Below, piece after piece: positions 61,172-64,000 of a stretch of DNA of 64,000 nt. Made by a program: the position numbers and the translations under genes. The DNA lies in assembly GCA_040500365.1 (NCBI GenBank), contig CP148031.1:868001-932000 (forward strand). Reading direction: 5' to 3'. How positions within the stretch are numbered: position 1 is the stretch's first letter; each line of letters starts with the position of its first letter. Source of the stretch: Dehalobacter alkaniphilus. GTDB lineage: Bacteria; Bacillota; Desulfitobacteriia; Desulfitobacteriales; Syntrophobotulaceae. The notes below the pieces were generated by a model. It had not been told where the DNA came from and did no database searches. It worked only from the letters and a program-made list of their open reading frames with translations.

Positions 61172-62413
61172 ATGGCTTTTGTCAATGAAAATTATCTTAA
61201 ACTGCCTGGAAGCTATCTCTTTTCGGAAATAGCCCGCCGGGAAAAGCAATTCAGACAGGAAAACCCGGACTGTGACTTAATAAAAATGGGTATTGGTGAT
61301 GTGACCCGCCCGCTTCCGCCAGCCGTCATCGAAGCAATGCATCAGGCTGTCGAGGAAATGGGCCAACAGAAAACCTTTAGAGGATATGGCCCAGAACAGG
61401 GATATGAGTTCCTGATTGAAAAAATCATTGAGCACGATTTCAAGCCCCGCGGTGTCGACCTGGCAGTTAACGAAGTGTTTATCAGTGACGGGGCCAAGAC
61501 GGACACCGCCAATTTTCAGGAGATATTTGGAACTGGCAATATCCTGGCTGTTACAGACCCGGTTTATCCGGTTTATGTGGACAGCAATGTCATGGCTGGA
61601 CGTACCGGTATTTATAACAACGACAAAGGGCAGTTTGAAGGAATCGTTTATCTTCCCTGTAATCAGGAAAATGGACTGAAACCGGCGCTTCCCGGCACGA
61701 AAGCAGATATGATCTACCTGTGCTATCCGAATAATCCGACCGGAACGACACTTTCGGCTGAAGAACTGAAGAAATGGGTCGATTATGCACGCGATCATAA
61801 GGCCATCATCTTATTTGATGCTGCGTACGAAGCTTTCATACGGGAAGACGGTGTTCCCCATAGTATTTTTGAAATCGAAGGTGCGCGCGAAGTGGCCGTG
61901 GAATTCAGGAGTTTTTCCAAGACGGCTGGTTTTACCGGGACTCGCTGCGCATATACCATCGTTCCAAAGGAAGTCATGGTCTATGATTCCAAAGGAGAAG
62001 CGCACAGTCTGAATAAATTATGGCTTAGAAGGCAGACCACAAAATTCAATGGAGTATCTTATCCGATCCAGGCTGCCACTGCTGCCATATTTTCTGAGGC
62101 AGGGAAACAACAGGTCAAAGAAACCATTGATTATTATATGGATAATGCCGCAATTATCCGGGCTGGTCTAGAAAAAGCGGGATATACCGTCTTTGGCGGT
62201 GTGAATGCACCGTATATCTGGCTAAAAACACCGGGACAGATGGGGTCCTGGGAATTCTTTGACAAGCTGATGAAAGAGGCAAATGTTATCGGAACACCCG
62301 GAGCCGGCTTCGGTGCGAGTGGGGAAGGATTCTTCCGGCTGACGGCTTTCAATACCAAAGAGAATACTGAAAGGGCGATTGAAAGGATAAGAACCAAAAT
62401 CGCGTTAAGCTGA
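61172..62413 (+). CDS. dapL: DapL, LL-diaminopimelate aminotransferase
   Basis: 413 aa class I aminotransferase. The N-terminus (ENYLKLPGSYLFSEIARR), GDVTRPLPP and the PLP lysine in SFSKTAGFTGTR are typical of DapL. It turns tetrahydrodipicolinate directly into LL-DAP with glutamate as donor, bypassing succinylated or acetylated intermediates. Together with dapF it completes DAP synthesis. ATG at 61172 has AGGAGAG eight bases upstream; an in-frame GTG at 61163 overlaps that site. Confidence 0.96.
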   Translation: MAFVNENYLKLPGSYLFSEIARREKQFRQENPDCDLIKMGIGDVTRPLPPAVIEAMHQAVEEMGQQKTFRGYGPEQGYEFLIEKIIEHDFKPRGVDLAVNEVFISDGAKTDTANFQEIFGTGNILAVTDPVYPVYVDSNVMAGRTGIYNNDKGQFEGIVYLPCNQENGLKPALPGTKADMIYLCYPNNPTGTTLSAEELKKWVDYARDHKAIILFDAAYEAFIREDGVPHSIFEIEGAREVAVEFRSFSKTAGFTGTRCAYTIVPKEVMVYDSKGEAHSLNKLWLRRQTTKFNGVSYPIQAATAAIFSEAGKQQVKETIDYYMDNAAIIRAGLEKAGYTVFGGVNAPYIWLKTPGQMGSWEFFDKLMKEANVIGTPGAGFGASGEGFFRLTAFNTKENTERAIERIRTKIALS

Positions 62414-62531
62414 CAGGCCTGAGCGTTTTTAACGCTGAACACAGAACAAAAAACAGAGAGCAAAACGATCAACAACCATCGAATAATATTAAGTCTGATT
62501 ATGGGGACGTATCACAACTTAGCCCCAAGCG

Positions 62532-62566
62532 AAGACGTCAATTTTAAAAACTGGCGTCTTTTCTTT
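62532..62566 (+). terminator. probable terminator after dapL
   Basis: AAGACGTCA pairs with TGGCGTCTT (one G-T), 11-base loop, then TTCTTT. About 120 bases after dapL, in a 580-base gap with no gene seen. Confidence 0.62.
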
Positions 62567-62604
62567 ATGGGTAGTGCAGTCTTGCACAGATCCACCGCTC
62601 CCCT

Positions 62605-62670
62605 GTTCTCGCGACTAAAGCCAGAAACCCTCGCTAACATGCCAAAACCCTGCTGCTTACTGCATGTTGT
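62605..62670 (+). repeat. repeat family S, copy S4
   Basis: CCTCGCTAACATGCCAAAAC at 62629, with CTCGCGA upstream and GCATGTTGTCGCT downstream; both flanks resemble those of S2 on its reverse strand. Confidence 0.45.
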
Positions 62671-62816
62671 CGCTCCTTGCTATCCATGGCACCGCGACAG
62701 TTGTCCGTCCATGGACAGAAAACAGTAAAGATAATGACTGTAATAGGAGAAGCTGAATTTTTAAGCTATATATGACTTAATATAATTGGCTGGCAATTGT
62801 GCAAAACCTCCTATCA

Positions 62817-62864
62817 ACAGTTTGTCCAAGAATCCGCACCGGTGCGGATTCTTGGACAAACTGT
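62817..62864. repeat. 48-bp perfect palindrome
   Basis: The 24 bases from ACAGTTTGTCC to CCGCACC are exactly complementary to the next 24, with no spacer. No T-run follows on either strand. It lies 130 bases before yicC. Confidence 0.9.
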
Positions 62865-62993
62865 CTAAAGCTCTCAACCGCAATCTCTTAGCTATGATAA
62901 ATGAAAAGACTTCAAGCACTAAAGCATGCAGACGGTATTCTTGCCCTTCGGAGCAAAGAAATGGTATGATTGTCCGTAAGGAGTTGAGGGAAA

Positions 62994-63872
62994 TTGGCAA
63001 ACAGTATGACTGGTTTTGGCAGAGGGGAAGCTCAGGGACTTGGAGTTCAGATTTCAGTAGAAATGAAGTCAGTGAACAATCGCTTCCTGGAAGTCCTGGT
63101 GAAACTACCAAGGAACCTGAATATCATTGAGGAACGTTTTCGTAAAGCCGTGCAGGAAAAAGTCCAGCGAGGCCGCATTGATATTTACGTAAATATCAAG
63201 GAAACGGAAGAAAAAAAGAGATTAGTTAAGGTTGACAAAGATTTAGTGCTGTCGTATGATAATTCTCTGAAGGAATTGGCAAATTTGCTCAATACCACGT
63301 ATAAGAGCGATCTTTTTAGTCTGGTTTCGCTCCCTGAAGTACTCAGTGTTGAAAACGAAGAGACGGATGCCGAAGCCTTGTGGCCATATCTCAATATGGC
63401 TTTACAGGAGGCGCTGAACCAGTTAATTCAAATGCGTAGGACTGAAGGGGAGAGACTGGCCAAGGATTTGCTGAAAAAATTAGATGACCTTTCCGGAATG
63501 GTTGATCAAGTAACTGTAAGAGCGCCGCAGGTTGTCGCGGAATATCAGGAAAAATTAAGGGAAAGGCTTGCGGCGCTTCTGGCGGACACTTCACTGGATG
63601 AAGCTAGACTGATTACCGAAATTGCCATTTTTGCCGACAGGTCTTCTATTGAGGAAGAGCTGGTCAGGCTCGGGAGCCATTTTGAACAATTTACCAAAGC
63701 CTTTTCAACCAATGAGCCGATTGGACGGAAACTGGATTTTCTGATTCAGGAAATGAACAGAGAGATCAATACCATTGGGTCTAAGGCAAATGATCTGGAG
63801 ATTTCACATATTGTTGTCCAAGGAAAAAGTGAATTGGAGAAAATCCGGGAACAGGTTCAGAATATCGAGTAA
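62994..63872 (+). CDS. yicC: YicC/YloC family endoribonuclease-like protein
   Basis: 292 aa. N-terminal YicC_N domain beginning SMTGFGRGEA with VEMKSVNNRFLEV, and the C-terminal DUF1732 domain with RLITEIAIFADRSSIEEELVRLGSHFEQF and GRKLDFLIQEMNREINTIGSKAND. YicC proteins have been shown to be RNases acting on small RNAs in E. coli; the Bacillus homologue is YloC, also next to remA. TTG start with AAGGAGTTGAGGG upstream, giving the expected second residues ANSMTGFG. Confidence 0.94.
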   Translation: MANSMTGFGRGEAQGLGVQISVEMKSVNNRFLEVLVKLPRNLNIIEERFRKAVQEKVQRGRIDIYVNIKETEEKKRLVKVDKDLVLSYDNSLKELANLLNTTYKSDLFSLVSLPEVLSVENEETDAEALWPYLNMALQEALNQLIQMRRTEGERLAKDLLKKLDDLSGMVDQVTVRAPQVVAEYQEKLRERLAALLADTSLDEARLITEIAIFADRSSIEEELVRLGSHFEQFTKAFSTNEPIGRKLDFLIQEMNREINTIGSKANDLEISHIVVQGKSELEKIREQVQNIE

Positions 63873-63932
63873 CACGATGAAAAAGAGCAATAACGCCGGT
63901 ATGCAGCGTATTGAATATGGGAGGTATAGGAA

Positions 63933-64000
63933 TTGGATATCAAATTGATTAATATAGGATTTGGCAATATTGTATCGGCCAACAGAATTATCTCGATTGT
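63933..64000 (+). CDS. remA: RemA-like regulator (DUF370), 3' end outside window
   Basis: The first 22 residues, DIKLINIGFGNIVSANRIIS onward, are those of RemA, a small DNA-binding activator of matrix and osmoprotection genes in Bacillus. TTG start with GGGAGGT seven bases upstream. The gene runs off the right edge; in Bacillus gmk follows. Confidence 0.9.
   Translation, partial: MDIKLINIGFGNIVSANRIISI

Noticed and set aside
62501..63130. Frames of 75 and 114 aa between dapL and yicC
   Set aside because: They cross a terminator, repeat S4 and the 48-bp palindrome, and the second overlaps yicC. The palindrome makes both strands encode the same peptide, which is an artefact.

Overview
The window is a stretch of chromosome from a spore-forming, low-to-mid GC Gram-positive bacterium. 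The evidence is the pairing of a division and cell wall (dcw) cluster with spoIIGA-sigE-sigG, together with sepF/ylm genes, a PyrR-controlled pyr operon, rqcH, the yloB/yloC genes and remA. The order largely matches the Bacillus/Clostridia ancestral order. Small ferredoxin, DUF1858, DapL and PduL genes, and many TTG/GTG starts with strong GGAGG sites, suggest an anaerobic clostridial lineage of the Peptococcaceae/Desulfitobacteriaceae type (Dehalobacter, Syntrophobotulus or Desulfitobacterium-like). That placement is inference from protein style, not from a search.

Layout. 1-9 kb: tldD (cut by the window edge) and its partner pmbA/tldE, a PHP phosphoesterase, a zinc-ribbon miniprotein, a 2[4Fe-4S] ferredoxin, perR with its own Per box, a membrane-anchored GH2-like protein that has lost its catalytic acid, a DUF1858 protein and a patatin lipase. 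9-25.7 kb: mraZ-rsmH-ftsL-spoVD/ftsI-murE-murF-mraY-murD-ftsW-murG-murB-murA-ftsQ-sbp-ftsZ, behind an MraZ operator of GTGGG repeats. No ftsA is present. 25.7-30.3 kb: an accessory insert (DUF3102 gene, divergent tetR/ABC-2 type membrane gene, peptidoglycan-binding protein). 30.3-33.2 kb: spoIIGA-sigE, sigG and ymxH, with a spoIIG-like Spo0A-type promoter. An intact IS (33.2-34.6 kb) sits exactly at the ymxH stop codon, flanked by an 18-bp duplication. 34.7-40.7 kb: pgeF, a HlyD-like gene, yggS, sepF, ylmG (with no ordinary start codon), pduL, lspA, rluD. 40.7-54.8 kb: pyrR-pyrB-pyrC-carA-carB-pyrK-pyrD-pyrF, two diguanylate cyclase-type genes, then pyrE; two PyrR attenuators lie before pyrR and before pyrB. 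55-64 kb: rqcH (reverse), a Ca2+ P-type ATPase, dapF-dapL, yicC and the start of remA.

How the genes fit together. The dcw genes make lipid II and the divisome; sepF and ftsZ act at the ring; spoIIGA processes pro-SigE after asymmetric division and sigG acts later in the forespore. dapF and dapL make the meso-diaminopimelate that MurE (DNPR motif) adds. The pyr genes form a complete de novo UMP pathway regulated by UMP/PyrR.

The most unusual feature is a family of six nearly equal-length (102-106 bp) palindromic elements, plus one decayed half, in intergenic gaps, three of which are inside operons. All share one core, but their terminal arms differ between copies while remaining complementary to each other. 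A second, looser repeat family (four copies), a 48-bp perfect palindrome, and a 34-bp palindrome inside the DUF3102 gene add to the repeat content. No tRNA, rRNA or CRISPR array was seen.
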